Shown: positions 32,375 to 41,905 of the stretch, piece after piece
How positions within the stretch are numbered: the stretch's first letter is position 1
Layout of the letters: each line of letters opens with the position of its first letter
The notes under the pieces: model-generated
What the model was told of the DNA's origin: nothing
Databases searched by the model: none
Seen by the model: only the letters and a program-made list of their open reading frames with translations
Translations under genes and position numbers: made by a program
NCBI GenBank assembly: GCA_004299235.1
Contig: SCQL01000003.1
Location: forward strand, 1 to 64,000
DNA length: 64,000 nt
Direction of reading: 5' to 3'
Source of the DNA: a bacterium
GTDB lineage: Bacteria > Chloroflexota > Dormibacteria > Dormibacterales > Dormibacteraceae

Positions 32375-32422
32375 ACACAAGATATTCGGCCTCAGCTGCC
32401 TCCAAAGTACCACATATGGGTG
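32375..32422. promoter_or_regulatory. Pair of NrdR-box-like sites upstream of nrdJ
   Basis: 32375-32390 (ACACAAGATATTCGGC) has one full half of the NrdR box palindrome. 32407-32422 (GTACCACATATGGGTG) matches the core less well. Their starts are 32 bases apart, about three helical turns, the usual spacing for NrdR boxes. They sit just upstream of the -35, consistent with NrdR repression of ribonucleotide reductase. Confidence 0.6.
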
Positions 32423-32497
32423 GATTGCCTGTGCAAATCCCTGGTGACGAGTTGGGCACAGGCTGGGTATTGACTGGGCAAAACTGTTCAAAAGCGC

Positions 32498-33511
32498 CTA
32501 CTGGTTGGGATCGACGAGAGCCAGGCTCAGGGGCTCTGTGGAAATCTGCTTGGCCTCCCTCGGAGGCGGGGAGGCGGACTGGACGCTCTGCGCCGAGGCG
32601 CGGATCCGAGCCGACACCTGCTTGCCCTCGCCGTAGGCGTTCTGGAGCATCGTCACCGCCCTTTGCAGCTTGTTCTCCAGGACGGTCTCCAGGGTGTCGA
32701 GATGCCGCTCCACGTCGATGAGGGCGGATTGGAGCTTTTCCATGTCGACCGAGCGGGCGAACTGCAGGTGCAGCTGGTAGAGGGTCAGCAGGTAGGGCAG
32801 CGCCATCGCGTAGCCGACCACCATCACGTGCCGCTGGTGGGCGCCCACGATGGCGCCGCGACACACGTCGTAGGCAGCGTCGGGGATGACGGCGAGCGCG
32901 AAGGGCGAGGTGGTGGCCGGGTCGATGTACTGGCCGACCTCGCGGACCCGCCTCTCCACCTCGCGCTCCACCTGCGCCGTGAGCTGGGAGCGGCGGGTCG
33001 CGTCGAGCCCAGGCTCGGCGAGCTGTTCGAGCGCGCCGCTGGAGACCCACTTGGAGTCCATCGGCAGCAGCTTGCCGCCGGGCAGCCGCATCGCCAGCTC
33101 CACCACCTTGCCGCCGACCCAGACGTTGCGCTGCAGCATCTCGGGCGGCAGGTGCCGGAGCGCCTCTTCCAGGATGTTCTCGCCCGCCGCGCCACGGGTC
33201 GAGCTGCCGGCGATGACGCTCTCCAGCCGCCTGAGGCTCGCCCGAGCCTCGTCCTCCACCGGTTGACGCGCGGACAGGGCCGAGCGCAGGCCCTCGACCA
33301 CCGACTGGGTCTGGGTGAGCCGCTCGCGCAGCTCCGCCGCCTGGGACTCCTGGGTGTGACCCCCCGCCTCCAGGCTGCTCCTGAGCTCGGCGACGTCACG
33401 GGCCTGCCCGTCGGCGCGCCGGACCAGGTTCCAGACCAGGGCGGCCACGCCCGCGACGCCGGCCAGGAGACATACAAGGAGAAGGGCGAACAAGAGTTCG
33501 AGCAGCGACAT
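32498..33511 (-). CDS. rmuC: DNA recombination protein RmuC homologue
   Basis: A membrane-anchored coiled-coil protein with an endonuclease-like domain that limits recombination at repeats in other bacteria. One N-terminal membrane helix (MSLLELLFALLLVCLLAGVA), a coiled coil (about 35-95), then the RmuC core with RGAAGENILEEALRHLPPEML, GGKLLPMDSKW and FALAVIPDAAYDVCRGAI. The usual family pattern is E...LP...D.K. It has 337 residues from the ATG at 33511. An earlier ATG overlaps a TACAAT hexamer, so the later one is preferred. Confidence 0.9.
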   Translation of the reverse strand: MSLLELLFALLLVCLLAGVAGVAALVWNLVRRADGQARDVAELRSSLEAGGHTQESQAAELRERLTQTQSVVEGLRSALSARQPVEDEARASLRRLESVIAGSSTRGAAGENILEEALRHLPPEMLQRNVWVGGKVVELAMRLPGGKLLPMDSKWVSSGALEQLAEPGLDATRRSQLTAQVEREVERRVREVGQYIDPATTSPFALAVIPDAAYDVCRGAIVGAHQRHVMVVGYAMALPYLLTLYQLHLQFARSVDMEKLQSALIDVERHLDTLETVLENKLQRAVTMLQNAYGEGKQVSARIRASAQSVQSASPPPREAKQISTEPLSLALVDPNQ

Positions 33512-33518
33512 ATGGTGC

Positions 33519-33524
33519 ATTGTA
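33519..33524 (-). promoter_or_regulatory. -10 element TACAAT before rmuC
   Basis: On the minus strand TACAAT ends 7 bases before the ATG at 33511 and overlaps the upstream in-frame ATG, indicating a leaderless start at 33511. Confidence 0.55.
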
Positions 33525-33553
33525 GTCCCGAAAAGCGAGCGTCACAAGCCTGT

Positions 33554-33559
33554 TAACCT
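33554..33559 (+). promoter_or_regulatory. -10 element TAACCT before the deaminase gene
   Basis: TAACCT lies 4 bases before the first and 7 bases before the second of two adjacent ATGs; the second fits the spacing seen elsewhere in the window. It faces away from the rmuC promoter across a short intergenic region. Confidence 0.4.
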
Positions 33560-33566
33560 GACCATG

Positions 33567-34031
33567 ATGGCCCGTCCCGAACCTGTTTCCGAGCGCGAGC
33601 AGGCGCCCGAGCGCATCCCGCTCGAAGAGGTCTACATGCGCATGGCGGAGGAGCTGGCGAAGCGCTCCACCTGCGCCCGGCTCCAGGTCGGCAGCGTGAT
33701 CACGACGGCGGACCTGACGCAGGTCCTCGGCATCGGCTACAACGGCAACGCCAGGGGCCTGCCCAATCGCTGCGACTCGGCCCAGCCAGGAAATTGCGGC
33801 TGCCTCCATTCGGAGCAGAACTGCCTCATCAAGGCGGGCGCCCAGACGCCGGGGAAGATCATGTTCGTCAGCGCGTCACCTTGCGTGATGTGCGCCAAGA
33901 TGATCATCAACACCAACGTGGCACGCGTCCACTACCGCGAGGCCTACCGCGACCCCGCCGGCCTCGACGTGCTCAGGCAGGGCGGGGTCGAGGTGATCCA
34001 CTACAACCGCTGGCGCGACCGCTGGCGCTGA
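33567..34031 (+). CDS. Deoxycytidylate deaminase-like protein (ComEB family)
   Basis: Zinc-dependent deaminase of about 154 residues, probably dCMP to dUMP for thymidylate synthesis. The catalytic HSEQN (His-x-Glu) and PCVMCAK (PCxxC) motifs are intact. GYNGNARGLPNRCDS is the ligand-binding loop of dCMP deaminases. The start could be either of the ATGs at 33564 and 33567; the second matches leaderless spacing. Together with nrdJ 1.4 kb away it belongs to DNA-precursor metabolism, although it is on the other strand. Confidence 0.9.
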   Translation: MARPEPVSEREQAPERIPLEEVYMRMAEELAKRSTCARLQVGSVITTADLTQVLGIGYNGNARGLPNRCDSAQPGNCGCLHSEQNCLIKAGAQTPGKIMFVSASPCVMCAKMIINTNVARVHYREAYRDPAGLDVLRQGGVEVIHYNRWRDRWR

Positions 34032-34035
34032 GGTC

Positions 34036-34722
34036 CTAGCGGACGATCTCCCAGCCGCCCGCGGTCTGGACGATGCGCGGCTCGATGGTCGGCACGTCTT
34101 TGAGGCGTCGCGTGCGAGCCAACAGGGCGGTCGCGGCACCGCCGCCGGCGACCGACTCGAGCACCGCCCGCGTCGCGTAGACCAGCGTGAGGTCCGGGCT
34201 GGTCAAGGCCCGCTCGGGCGTGATCCAGAGCCAGTCCGTGACCTCACCCTCCTGCGGCCGGACCTCCTGAGCGGCCGGCAGCCGGGCCAGGTAAAAGCGC
34301 GCGTCGAACCGCCGGCGCAGCTGCGCCGGGGTGACCCAGCGGGCGAGGAAGACCAGGCGGTCCAGCGCCGCCACCAGGCCGAGCTCGCGCAGCGCCTGGC
34401 CGAAGGTCCTGCCGCCGCCGACGAGAGCGCGGACCTGCTCGCAGTCGGCGCCGCGTGCCAACCGGCGGCCTCGCCGCGCCAGCAGGATCCCGACCTCTTC
34501 GAAGAGCTCGCGCACCGCCGCCGCGCGGATGGCGTCGTTCCCGCCGCCATCGTCGGCATGCACCGAGCCGCCCGGAAACACGTAGGCGCCGGGCGCGAAG
34601 TCCGCGCCGCGCGGCCGTCGCATGAGCAGCAGCTCCCACGGCTCGCGCCCCCGGATCAAGAGCACCGTGGCGGAAGGGCGCGGCGTGGTCGGAGGCTCTG
34701 AAAGGTTCAAGAGGCCCGTCAT
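34036..34722 (-). CDS. NUDIX hydrolase (NUDT19-like variant)
   Basis: Hydrolyses a nucleoside-diphosphate-linked compound, possibly CoA or a related molecule. The NUDIX box is present but stretched: GGSVHADDGGGNDAIRAAAV and then RELFEEVGIL, with REL-x-EE-x-G intact. The spacing between the first Gly and the REL is longer than the usual Gx5Ex7RE, as in the NUDT7/19 type. It has 228 residues from the ATG at 34722 (MTGLLNLSEPP). The open frame continues upstream without support. It is transcribed divergently from the SDR gene. Confidence 0.85.
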   Translation of the reverse strand: MTGLLNLSEPPTTPRPSATVLLIRGREPWELLLMRRPRGADFAPGAYVFPGGSVHADDGGGNDAIRAAAVRELFEEVGILLARRGRRLARGADCEQVRALVGGGRTFGQALRELGLVAALDRLVFLARWVTPAQLRRRFDARFYLARLPAAQEVRPQEGEVTDWLWITPERALTSPDLTLVYATRAVLESVAGGGAATALLARTRRLKDVPTIEPRIVQTAGGWEIVR

Positions 34723-34760
34723 GTCGGGCAGCGTGGCGATGCGCTCAAGTCTAGTGACAC

Positions 34761-34766
34761 TAGTAT
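34761..34766 (+). promoter_or_regulatory. -10 element TAGTAT before the SDR gene
   Basis: TAGTAT ends 7 bases before the GTG at 34774; no Shine-Dalgarno fits between. Confidence 0.45.
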
Positions 34767-34773
34767 TCGGCAG

Positions 34774-35529
34774 GTGGACTTGGGCATCGGGGGCAAGGTC
34801 GCCCTGGTCACCGCCGGCACGCGCGGCATCGGGCTGGGCATCGCCCGGGCGCTCAGCGCCGAGGGCGCGCGCGTCGCCGTCGCGGCGCGCACCGCGGCCG
34901 ACGTCGAGCGCACCGCGGCGTCGCTCGGCGGCGGTGGCGTCGCCGCCGACCTGCTGACCGAAGACGGCTGCCGGCGCGCCGTCACCGAGACCGAGCGCGC
35001 CCTGGGACCGATCGAGATCCTGGTCAACAACCTGGGCCTGCGCTCGGGCAGCTCGTGGAGCGACACCGGGCCGGCGGAGTTCGAAGCCGCCTTCGCCGGC
35101 AACGTCGGCGTCAGCGTGCGGATGAGCCAGCTCGTCCTGCCGGGGATGCTGCTCCGCGGGTGGGGTCGCATCGTCGTCATCACCTCGGTGTGGGGACGCG
35201 AGGCGGGCGGCGCGCCGGCCTACAACGCGGCCAAGGCCGCCGAGATCAGCTACGTCACCTCGCTGGCGCGGGAGGTTGCCGCCAGGGGCGTCACCGTCAA
35301 CGCGGTGGCGCCGGGCTCGATCCTGTGGACGGGTGGCGGCTGGCACCGCCGCCAGGAGGCAGACCCCGAGGGGATGGCGGACTACGTGCGCCGCGAGATG
35401 CCGCTGGGCCGGTTCGGCTCGGTCGATGAGGTCGCGAACGTGGTCGCCTTCGTCTGCTCGCGGCAGGCGAGCCTGGTCAACGGCGCGTGCATATCGGTCG
35501 ACGGCGGGCAGTCGCGCTCCAACATCTGA
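34774..35529 (+). CDS. Short-chain dehydrogenase/reductase (FabG-like)
   Basis: NAD(P)-dependent oxidoreductase of 251 residues with a classical Rossmann motif (TAGTRGIGLGIA, about 14-25), NNLG, catalytic Ser in VVITSVWG, YNAAK catalytic Tyr-Lys, and the C-terminal substrate loop GRFGSVDEVANVVAF...SVDGGQ. The substrate is unknown; FabG-like 3-oxoacyl reduction is a default guess. The GTG start lies 7 bases after TAGTAT. It converges on nuoN. Confidence 0.9.
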   Translation: MDLGIGGKVALVTAGTRGIGLGIARALSAEGARVAVAARTAADVERTAASLGGGGVAADLLTEDGCRRAVTETERALGPIEILVNNLGLRSGSSWSDTGPAEFEAAFAGNVGVSVRMSQLVLPGMLLRGWGRIVVITSVWGREAGGAPAYNAAKAAEISYVTSLAREVAARGVTVNAVAPGSILWTGGGWHRRQEADPEGMADYVRREMPLGRFGSVDEVANVVAFVCSRQASLVNGACISVDGGQSRSNI

Positions 35530-35578
35530 CCCTATTCGTCACCCCGCATCCCGGGCCGCATCCGCGACCCTTCGGGGG

Positions 35579-37084
35579 CTACGGGCCGGTGATCGGGATC
35601 GCGCCCAGCTGGCCCGCGATCAAAAGCGTGGCCGGGAACAGGCCGAGCACCAGCGACAGGACGCCGCTGAGCGCGATCGCCGTGGTGCTGCTGATCGAGG
35701 CGTCGAGCCGGTCGGTCCGGGTCGACGCCGACCACACCGGGATCAGCACGCGCACGTAGTAGAAGACGGAGACGACGCTCATCAGCACCGCGAGCACGAC
35801 GAGCCAGGTGTAGCCGGCGCCGATCCCGGCGGTGAATAGGAACAGCTTGCCGAAGAACCCGACCGTGGGCGGAAAACCGGCCAGCGAGAGCATGAACACG
35901 GTCATGAGGATCGCCATCAGCGGATTTCTCCGGTAGAGGCCGTCGAGGTCCGAGAAGCGGTCCCGGTCGCCGTCGCTCCCGGCCAGCAGGGTGATGACCG
36001 CGAAGGCGCCGAAGTTCATGAACATGTAGATGAACAGGTAGTAGAGGACCGCGGCCAGGCCGCTCTGGCCGCCCGCGATCACGCCGATGAGGATGTAGCC
36101 GGCCTGCGCCACGCCGGAGTAGGCGAGCAGCCGCTTCAAGCTGGACTGCGCGATCGCCATCAGGTTGCCGACCACCATGCTGGTGGCGGCGACGAAGGCG
36201 AGCACCACTTGCCACTCGGGCGCGAGGTGGGGGAGCCCGCCGGCGAAGACGCGGACGATCATCGCGAACGCGGCCGCCTTGGTCCCCACCGACATGAAGG
36301 CGGTGACCGGGATGGGTGCGCCCTGGTAGACGTCGGGGGTCCACATGTGGAAGGGCGCCGCCGAGACCTTGAAAGCGAAACCCACTCCCATCAGCATGAT
36401 CCCGAGGAGGATCAGAGGGTTGCCGGCGGCCGAGGAGCCGAGACGCGTCGCGATGTCCGGGATCAGGGTCGTGCCCGCGCCGCCGTAGACCAGCGCCATG
36501 CCGTACAGCACGAAGGCGCTGGCGAAGCCGCCGACCAGCAGGTACTTGGCCGCCGCCTCCTGCGAGCGGTGCTCGCCGCGCGCGAACCCGCAGGCGATGT
36601 ACAGCGCGATGGAGACGAGCTCGAGGCCGAGGAACACGCTCAAGAGCGAGGTGGCGGACGCGAGCACCATCATCCCGATGACCGCGGCGACGATGAGGAT
36701 GTGGAACTCGGCCTCCAGCATCTTGCGCCGCCGCAGGTAGGAGTGGGAGACCGCCACGGTGAGGATGCCGAGGATCGCGAACAGCATCTCGAAGAAGAGG
36801 GCGAAGCTGTCGCCGGTGGCCATCTTGTGGTACGCGTAGCCGCCCTGGCCGTAGAGCCAGCGATATAGGGCGACGCCGAGGGAGTAGGTGAAGCCGGTCG
36901 CGGCGACGATGGCGACCGCACCCCCGCGCCGCCTCCGCGGCAGCACGAGGTCGGTCACGATCGCGAACAGCAGGAACCCCGCGAGGGTGGCGATGGGGGC
37001 GATCTGGCCGAGGTCGGCCAGCGCCTGCGACCACGAGTAGTCGAGGTTGATCGCGGGCGTGCCATGGAGCCACAGTCCGGCCAT
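35579..37084 (-). CDS. nuoN: NADH-quinone oxidoreductase subunit N
   Basis: An antiporter-like proton-pumping membrane subunit of complex I. About 14 membrane helices. Typical sequences: GLELVSIALYIACGF, the broken helix 7 region, VGFAFKVSAAPFHMWTPDVYQGAP with the conserved Lys, and KRLLAYSGVAQAGYILIG. It has 501 residues and is the last gene of the nuo operon. Its ATG touches the nuoM stop at 37084. Confidence 0.95.
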   Translation of the reverse strand: MAGLWLHGTPAINLDYSWSQALADLGQIAPIATLAGFLLFAIVTDLVLPRRRRGGAVAIVAATGFTYSLGVALYRWLYGQGGYAYHKMATGDSFALFFEMLFAILGILTVAVSHSYLRRRKMLEAEFHILIVAAVIGMMVLASATSLLSVFLGLELVSIALYIACGFARGEHRSQEAAAKYLLVGGFASAFVLYGMALVYGGAGTTLIPDIATRLGSSAAGNPLILLGIMLMGVGFAFKVSAAPFHMWTPDVYQGAPIPVTAFMSVGTKAAAFAMIVRVFAGGLPHLAPEWQVVLAFVAATSMVVGNLMAIAQSSLKRLLAYSGVAQAGYILIGVIAGGQSGLAAVLYYLFIYMFMNFGAFAVITLLAGSDGDRDRFSDLDGLYRRNPLMAILMTVFMLSLAGFPPTVGFFGKLFLFTAGIGAGYTWLVVLAVLMSVVSVFYYVRVLIPVWSASTRTDRLDASISSTTAIALSGVLSLVLGLFPATLLIAGQLGAIPITGP

Positions 37085-38526
37085 CAGTGCGCCAGCCCGG
37101 CCTGGGCGACCGAGGTCATGAGGTTGGTCAGCACGTTGGGGTCAAGTCCGATGGCGAACATCAGGACGATGAGCGGCGTGAGCAGGGCGAGCTGGCCGGC
37201 AAAGATGTCCGATTTGGGCACCGGGCCCTCCGGCACGCCCTGCATGGTGCCCTGGAACAGCCGCAGCATGTAGACCGGCGCCAGCACCAGGCCCAGGGCG
37301 CCGACCACCGCCAGGACCGGCGCGAGCTGCCAGGCGCCGAGCAGGGTCATGAACTCGCCGACGAAGCTGTTGAGGCCTGGCAGGCCCAGCGCCGCCAGGG
37401 TGACGACGATGAACACCCCCGCCATCACCGGCATGCGTCGCGCCAGGCCGGCGAACGCGGCCCGGTCGCGCGTCCCCGTGCGGTCGGCGATCCAGGCCAC
37501 CAGGAGGAAGAGCGCCGAGATGATGATCCCGTGGTTGACCATCTGCAGGATGGCGCCCTGCTGGCCCTGGACGTTGAGCGCGAAGATGCCGAGCACGATG
37601 AAGCCCATGTGGCTGACGCTGGAGTAGCTGACCAGCAGCTTCATGTCGCGCTGGGCGATCGCCATCAGCGCGCCCCAGATGATCGCCGCCACCGCCAGCA
37701 CCGGCACGACCCATCGCCAGTCCCACCAGCCCACGGGCTCGGGGAACAGCGGCACCGCGATCCGCAGGAAGCCGTACGCGCCCGCCTTGCCCATGACGCC
37801 GGCGAACGTGACCAGAAGCGGCGTGGGCGCGGCGGCGTAGGCGTCGGGCAGCCAGCTGTGGAACGGGAACAGCGGGGTCTTGATCGCGAACGCCAGCGCG
37901 AAGACGAAGAAGAGGCCGAACTGGAGCGCGGGTGAGGGGGCGAGCGTCGACAGGGTCGCGATGTTGAAGGTCTGCTTGCCGGTGACGATGTACTCGCCGA
38001 TCACGCCGACCAGCATCAGGAGCGAGCCGGCCAGGGTGAAGAGCACGAACTTCAGGGCCGCGCGTCCCGGCCGCTCGCCCTCGCCGAAGAGCCAGAGCAT
38101 GAAGTAGGCGGGGATGAGCATCGCCTCCCAGAAGACGTAGAAGAGGACGAGGTCGACGGCCATGAACACGCCCGCGAGCCCGGCCGACATGGCGAGCATC
38201 AGGGCGACGAAGCGGCCTGAGTTGCGGCTCGAGGCCGGGGTGGCCAGGATCCCGATCACGGTCAAGAACGCGTTCAGCACGACCAGCCACAGGCTGATGC
38301 CGTCGACGCCGAGGCGGTAGAAGACGCGCAGCTGCGGAATCCAGGGCACCACCTCGGTGAACTGGTAGCCGCGATAGCCAGGCGCGAACGAGAAGGCGAC
38401 GAAGGCGGCGACGGCGAGCGCGCCCAGCGCCACCACCACGCCGAGCCATTTGGCCAAGCGCGGCGGCATGAAGGCGATGAGGGCGGCGCCGACCAGGGGC
38501 AGCAGCCAGATGACGGTGAGCGTCAT
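37084..38526 (-). CDS. nuoM: NADH-quinone oxidoreductase subunit M
   Basis: Proton-pumping antiporter-like subunit, 480 residues. It carries FYVFWEAMLIPAYFML with the key Glu, AIKTPLFPFHSWLPDAYAAAPT with the pumping Lys, and MKLLVSYSSVSHMGFIVLG. The start at 38526 overlaps nuoL by 4 bases (ATGA). The frame extends upstream, but the in-operon ATG fits the family N-terminus ([15 protein letters not shown]). Confidence 0.96.
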   Translation of the reverse strand: MTLTVIWLLPLVGAALIAFMPPRLAKWLGVVVALGALAVAAFVAFSFAPGYRGYQFTEVVPWIPQLRVFYRLGVDGISLWLVVLNAFLTVIGILATPASSRNSGRFVALMLAMSAGLAGVFMAVDLVLFYVFWEAMLIPAYFMLWLFGEGERPGRAALKFVLFTLAGSLLMLVGVIGEYIVTGKQTFNIATLSTLAPSPALQFGLFFVFALAFAIKTPLFPFHSWLPDAYAAAPTPLLVTFAGVMGKAGAYGFLRIAVPLFPEPVGWWDWRWVVPVLAVAAIIWGALMAIAQRDMKLLVSYSSVSHMGFIVLGIFALNVQGQQGAILQMVNHGIIISALFLLVAWIADRTGTRDRAAFAGLARRMPVMAGVFIVVTLAALGLPGLNSFVGEFMTLLGAWQLAPVLAVVGALGLVLAPVYMLRLFQGTMQGVPEGPVPKSDIFAGQLALLTPLIVLMFAIGLDPNVLTNLMTSVAQAGLAH

Positions 38527-40445
38527 GAGCCCGCCCTCACGAGGATCAGGACGGCGGCGACGACGGCCCCGCCGACGAAGACGAGCACGTAGTTGCGGAA
38601 GTAGCCGCTCTGGGTGAGGCTGAGGCCGGACGCGCCGGCCGCGGTCGCCTGGCCGGTGCCGACGACGGCGCCGTCGATGACCGGCAGCTCGACGCCGCGC
38701 AGCGCCGCATCGGCGGCCGCGTCCATCGGCCGGACGAAGGCCGCGTCGTAGATCTCGTCGAAGTAGTACTTGCGCTCGAGCAGCCGCTGCGCCCATGGCA
38801 GGGCCGCGCTCCAGGCCTTCCAGGAGCGCTGGATGTAGATGCGATAGGCGAGAAGGAAGAGCAGCGCGGCCAGGACCACGGTCACCGCCGTCACCACGAC
38901 CTCCGACGTGCCGCCCTCCCAGCGCGGACTGCCCACGGCCGAGGCCAGGTAGTCCGATACCGCCGACGGGCCGGTGCCGAGCGCGCGGGTCTGGATGAGG
39001 CCGCCGACCGTGGCTAGGACGGCCAGGATGACGACCGGGACCATCATCACCGGGCGGGCCTCATGCGGGTGCTCGACCGGGCGCTCGGGTGAGGGCTTGC
39101 CCCAGAACGCGATCCACCACATACGGCCGGTGTAGAAGCCCGTGATCAGGGCGGTGACGAAGCCGATGCCCCACACCGCCAGGGCGAGCGAGTCGTCGGG
39201 CTTGGAGAAGGCCGCGCCGAGGATCTGCTCCTTGGAGAAGAAGCCGACGAAGGGGATGACGCCCACCAGTGACAGCGAGCCGACCAGGAAGGAGATCGAG
39301 GTGGGGCGCATCTGCTTCCAGAGCCCGCCGTACTTGCGCATGTCCTGCTCGTCGTGCATGGCGTGGATGACGTTGCCCGCGGCCATGAACAGCAGCGCCT
39401 TGAAGAAGGCGTGGGACATGAGGTGGAAGAAGCCGGCGGAGTAGGCGCCGATGCCGACCGCCAGGAACATGTAGCCGATCTGGCTCATGGTCGAATAGGC
39501 CAGCACGCGCTTGATGTCGACCTGGACGATGGCGATCGTGGCGGCGAAGATCGCGGTCACCGCGCCGACGATCGCCACCGCCCCGTGGGCGTAGACCGCG
39601 ATGTCGAATATGGGGTGCATCCGGCCGACCAGGTAGACGCCGGCGGTGACCATGGTCGCGGCGTGGATGAGGGCGCTGACGGGGGTGGGCCCCTCCATCG
39701 CATCGGGCAGCCAGGTGTGGAGTGGGAGCTGCGCGGACTTGGCGATCGCCCCGAGCAGGAGAAGGAAGGCGGCCAGCTCCAGGGTTCCTGAATCGAATCC
39801 TCCCGCGCACAGGCGGCCGCCGGAGCACGGATTCACCCTCGCGAACACTCCGGCGTACGTGATCGCGTGGTAGGTGGCGAACAGGACGAAGGCGCCCAGG
39901 ATCATGCCGCCGTCGCCGACCACGTTCATGACGAAGGCCTTGCGCGCCGCGAGCACCGCCGACCGGCGCTGGTACCAGAATCCGATCAGGAAGTAGGAGC
40001 TCAGACCGACCATCGCCCAGCCGACGATGAGGAAGACGAAGTTCCCGGCCAGGACGAGCAGGAGCATCGAGAAGATGAAGACGTCCATGTAGGTGAAGAA
40101 CCGGGCGTAGCTCGGGTCGTCCTCGTGCTCCATGTAGCCGACGGAGTAGGTGATGATCAGGCCGCCCACCCCGGTGACGACCAGGCACATGAAGATTGAG
40201 AGGTTGTCGACCAGCAGGTTGAAAGGGACCTCCAGGGACCCGCTCTTGATCCAGGTCCAGTACGTGAAGTCGCCCGAGGCCTTGTTGATGAACAGCACCA
40301 GGGTGCACACGAACGCCGCCCACACGACGCCGGGGCCGACGATCTGGGTGACGATGCGCGGCAGGCGCCAGCCTCGAATGGCAAGGATGGCGGCGCCGGC
40401 CGCGGGCAGGAGCAGGATGAGCAGCGCGAGCTGGCTGGCGCTCAT
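38523..40445 (-). CDS. nuoL: NADH-quinone oxidoreductase subunit L
   Basis: The largest antiporter-like subunit, with the long lateral helix at the C-terminus. It has 640 residues. Conserved segments: [55 protein letters not shown] and [15 protein letters not shown]. The long insertion near residues 440-520 is typical. The stop overlaps nuoM; the start lies 3 bases inside the nuoK end. Confidence 0.97.
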   Translation of the reverse strand: MSASQLALLILLLPAAGAAILAIRGWRLPRIVTQIVGPGVVWAAFVCTLVLFINKASGDFTYWTWIKSGSLEVPFNLLVDNLSIFMCLVVTGVGGLIITYSVGYMEHEDDPSYARFFTYMDVFIFSMLLLVLAGNFVFLIVGWAMVGLSSYFLIGFWYQRRSAVLAARKAFVMNVVGDGGMILGAFVLFATYHAITYAGVFARVNPCSGGRLCAGGFDSGTLELAAFLLLLGAIAKSAQLPLHTWLPDAMEGPTPVSALIHAATMVTAGVYLVGRMHPIFDIAVYAHGAVAIVGAVTAIFAATIAIVQVDIKRVLAYSTMSQIGYMFLAVGIGAYSAGFFHLMSHAFFKALLFMAAGNVIHAMHDEQDMRKYGGLWKQMRPTSISFLVGSLSLVGVIPFVGFFSKEQILGAAFSKPDDSLALAVWGIGFVTALITGFYTGRMWWIAFWGKPSPERPVEHPHEARPVMMVPVVILAVLATVGGLIQTRALGTGPSAVSDYLASAVGSPRWEGGTSEVVVTAVTVVLAALLFLLAYRIYIQRSWKAWSAALPWAQRLLERKYYFDEIYDAAFVRPMDAAADAALRGVELPVIDGAVVGTGQATAAGASGLSLTQSGYFRNYVLVFVGGAVVAAVLILVRAGS

Positions 40446-40771
40446 CCCTTCAGCTCGCTGAGGTCGTCGACGTCCTCGACGTCGCGCACGCGGAAGATGT
40501 CGACCAGGATGGCCAGGCCGACCACGGCCTCAGCCGCGGCGACGGTCATCGCCATCAGCGCGAAGAGCTGGCCCTCGATGTTCTGCAACTGGCGCGCGAA
40601 GGTGATCAGCGTCAGGTTGACCGCGTTCAGCATCAGCTCGATGCAGATGAGGATCACCAGCGGGTTGCGGCGCACGAGCACCCCGGCCGCGCCGATGGCG
40701 AAGAGGATGGCGCCGAGCAGGAGGAACCACGAGGTGTCGAGCTGCGAGCCGCCGATGTCCAGTCCGCTCAT
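40442..40771 (-). CDS. nuoK: NADH-quinone oxidoreductase subunit K
   Basis: Three-helix membrane subunit of 109 residues with the two conserved glutamates ([15 protein letters not shown] and [13 protein letters not shown]). It starts at MSGLDIGG, overlapping the nuoJ stop by 4 bases. The longer upstream open frame is in another gene's sequence. Confidence 0.96.
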   Translation of the reverse strand: MSGLDIGGSQLDTSWFLLLGAILFAIGAAGVLVRRNPLVILICIELMLNAVNLTLITFARQLQNIEGQLFALMAMTVAAAEAVVGLAILVDIFRVRDVEDVDDLSELKG

Positions 40772-41271
40772 CCTCGATCCGACTCCTTGCGGCTCAGGTA
40801 GATGGCGCCGATCGCGGCCACCAGGAGCAGGATCGAGGTCAGCTCGAACGGGTAGAGGTAGCTGGTGAAGAGCGCGATGCCGATCGACTGCACGGTGCCG
40901 AACACCGAGAGGTCGGCCTGGTCCGGCTGGCGGTACTGGACGCCCTGCAGCATCGCCCACATGAGGCCCAGGAGCGCCACCACGAACAGCGCCGACAGCC
41001 AGCCCTGGAAGCGCAGGCGACCCCGCGCCGCCTCGCGAGCCGGGCCGAGCAGGGCGATGACGAAGAGGAACAGGACCATGACCGCGCCGGCGTACACGAT
41101 GATCTGGACGACGAACACGAACTGCGCGCTGAGCAACAGGAACAGGATCGACAGGGCGATCATGACCACGACCAGGCTGAGGACGCAGCGGATCGGCTCG
41201 CGGAAGGTGATCACGCCGATGCCTCCCGCCACGGCCAGGGCGGCGGCGATGAAGAAGATGGCCAGCGCCAA
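40768..41271 (-). CDS. nuoJ: NADH-quinone oxidoreductase subunit J
   Basis: Five-helix membrane subunit of 167 residues. It includes [51 protein letters not shown], with the flexible helix-3 pi-bulge region ([10 protein letters not shown]). The start is 11 bases after the nuoI stop. Confidence 0.96.
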   Translation of the reverse strand: MALAIFFIAAALAVAGGIGVITFREPIRCVLSLVVVMIALSILFLLLSAQFVFVVQIIVYAGAVMVLFLFVIALLGPAREAARGRLRFQGWLSALFVVALLGLMWAMLQGVQYRQPDQADLSVFGTVQSIGIALFTSYLYPFELTSILLLVAAIGAIYLSRKESDRG

Positions 41272-41282
41272 AGGTTTTCTGG

Positions 41283-41903
41283 CTACCTCCCCGCTCGGTG
41301 GGGAGGGTCGGCGTGGGGAGGAGTCGTCCCCGTACCGCTTGCCTTGTCGTTCAACCGCGCCTGCACGTCCGGGGGCAGCGGCTCGAGCAGCCTCTCCTTG
41401 GTGTAGATGAACTTCTCCCGGCTCGTATCCGAGAGCTCGTACTCGGGGCCGAGCACGATCGCCTGCACCGGGCAGGCGTCTTCGCAGTAGCCGCAGAAGA
41501 TGCAGCGCAGCATGTTGATCTCATAGGTCTTGGCGTAGCGTTCGCCGGGCGACACGCGCTTTTCGTCGGTGTTCTCGGCCGCGACCACCAGGATGCAGCC
41601 CACCGGGCAGGCCGCCGCGCACAGCTCGCAGCCGATGCAGCGCTCGAGCCCGTTGTCGTAGCGGCGCAGGTAGTGGCGGCCGCGGTAGCGTTCCGATCGA
41701 GGCGTCTTGTCCTCCGGGTACATGGTCGTGACCACGGGCCTGAAGAACTCCTGCAGCGTGGTCTTCAGGCCGGCCCCGAGTGCCACCACGTCGCTGACGA
41801 CACCCGGCCGCTCGCCCTGCGGCGGCGGCGGCACACCTTCGCCCGGACGCCGCAGCGGCGTCGGGTTGTCCGGCTGATCCTGCTTGGTTTCTTCGTCCGC
41901 CAT
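41283..41903 (-). CDS. nuoI: NADH-quinone oxidoreductase subunit I (2x[4Fe-4S])
   Basis: Ferredoxin-like subunit with two CxxCxxCxxxCP clusters: [15 protein letters not shown] and [15 protein letters not shown], carrying N6a and N6b. It has 206 residues. The N-terminus has a Pro-rich extension. The last 15 residues ([14 protein letters not shown]) are encoded by a palindromic repeat (41286-41321), which appears to have extended the reading frame. The frame upstream of 41903 belongs to another reading frame of nuoH. Confidence 0.95.
   Translation of the reverse strand: MADEETKQDQPDNPTPLRRPGEGVPPPPQGERPGVVSDVVALGAGLKTTLQEFFRPVVTTMYPEDKTPRSERYRGRHYLRRYDNGLERCIGCELCAAACPVGCILVVAAENTDEKRVSPGERYAKTYEINMLRCIFCGYCEDACPVQAIVLGPEYELSDTSREKFIYTKERLLEPLPPDVQARLNDKASGTGTTPPHADPPHRAGR
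41286..41321. repeat. Palindromic repeat, copy e (inside nuoI 3' end)
   Basis: CCTCCCCGCTCGGTGGGGAGG followed by a degenerate second arm. It resembles the repeat copies at 51742, 53775, 54226 and 59383, and it encodes the last residues of NuoI. Confidence 0.5.
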
Positions 41904-41905
41904 CC

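Noticed and set aside
34723-35346. Long minus-strand extension of the NUDIX frame
   Set aside because: It is antisense to the SDR gene, Arg/Ala-rich without domain similarity, a typical shadow frame in GC-rich DNA.
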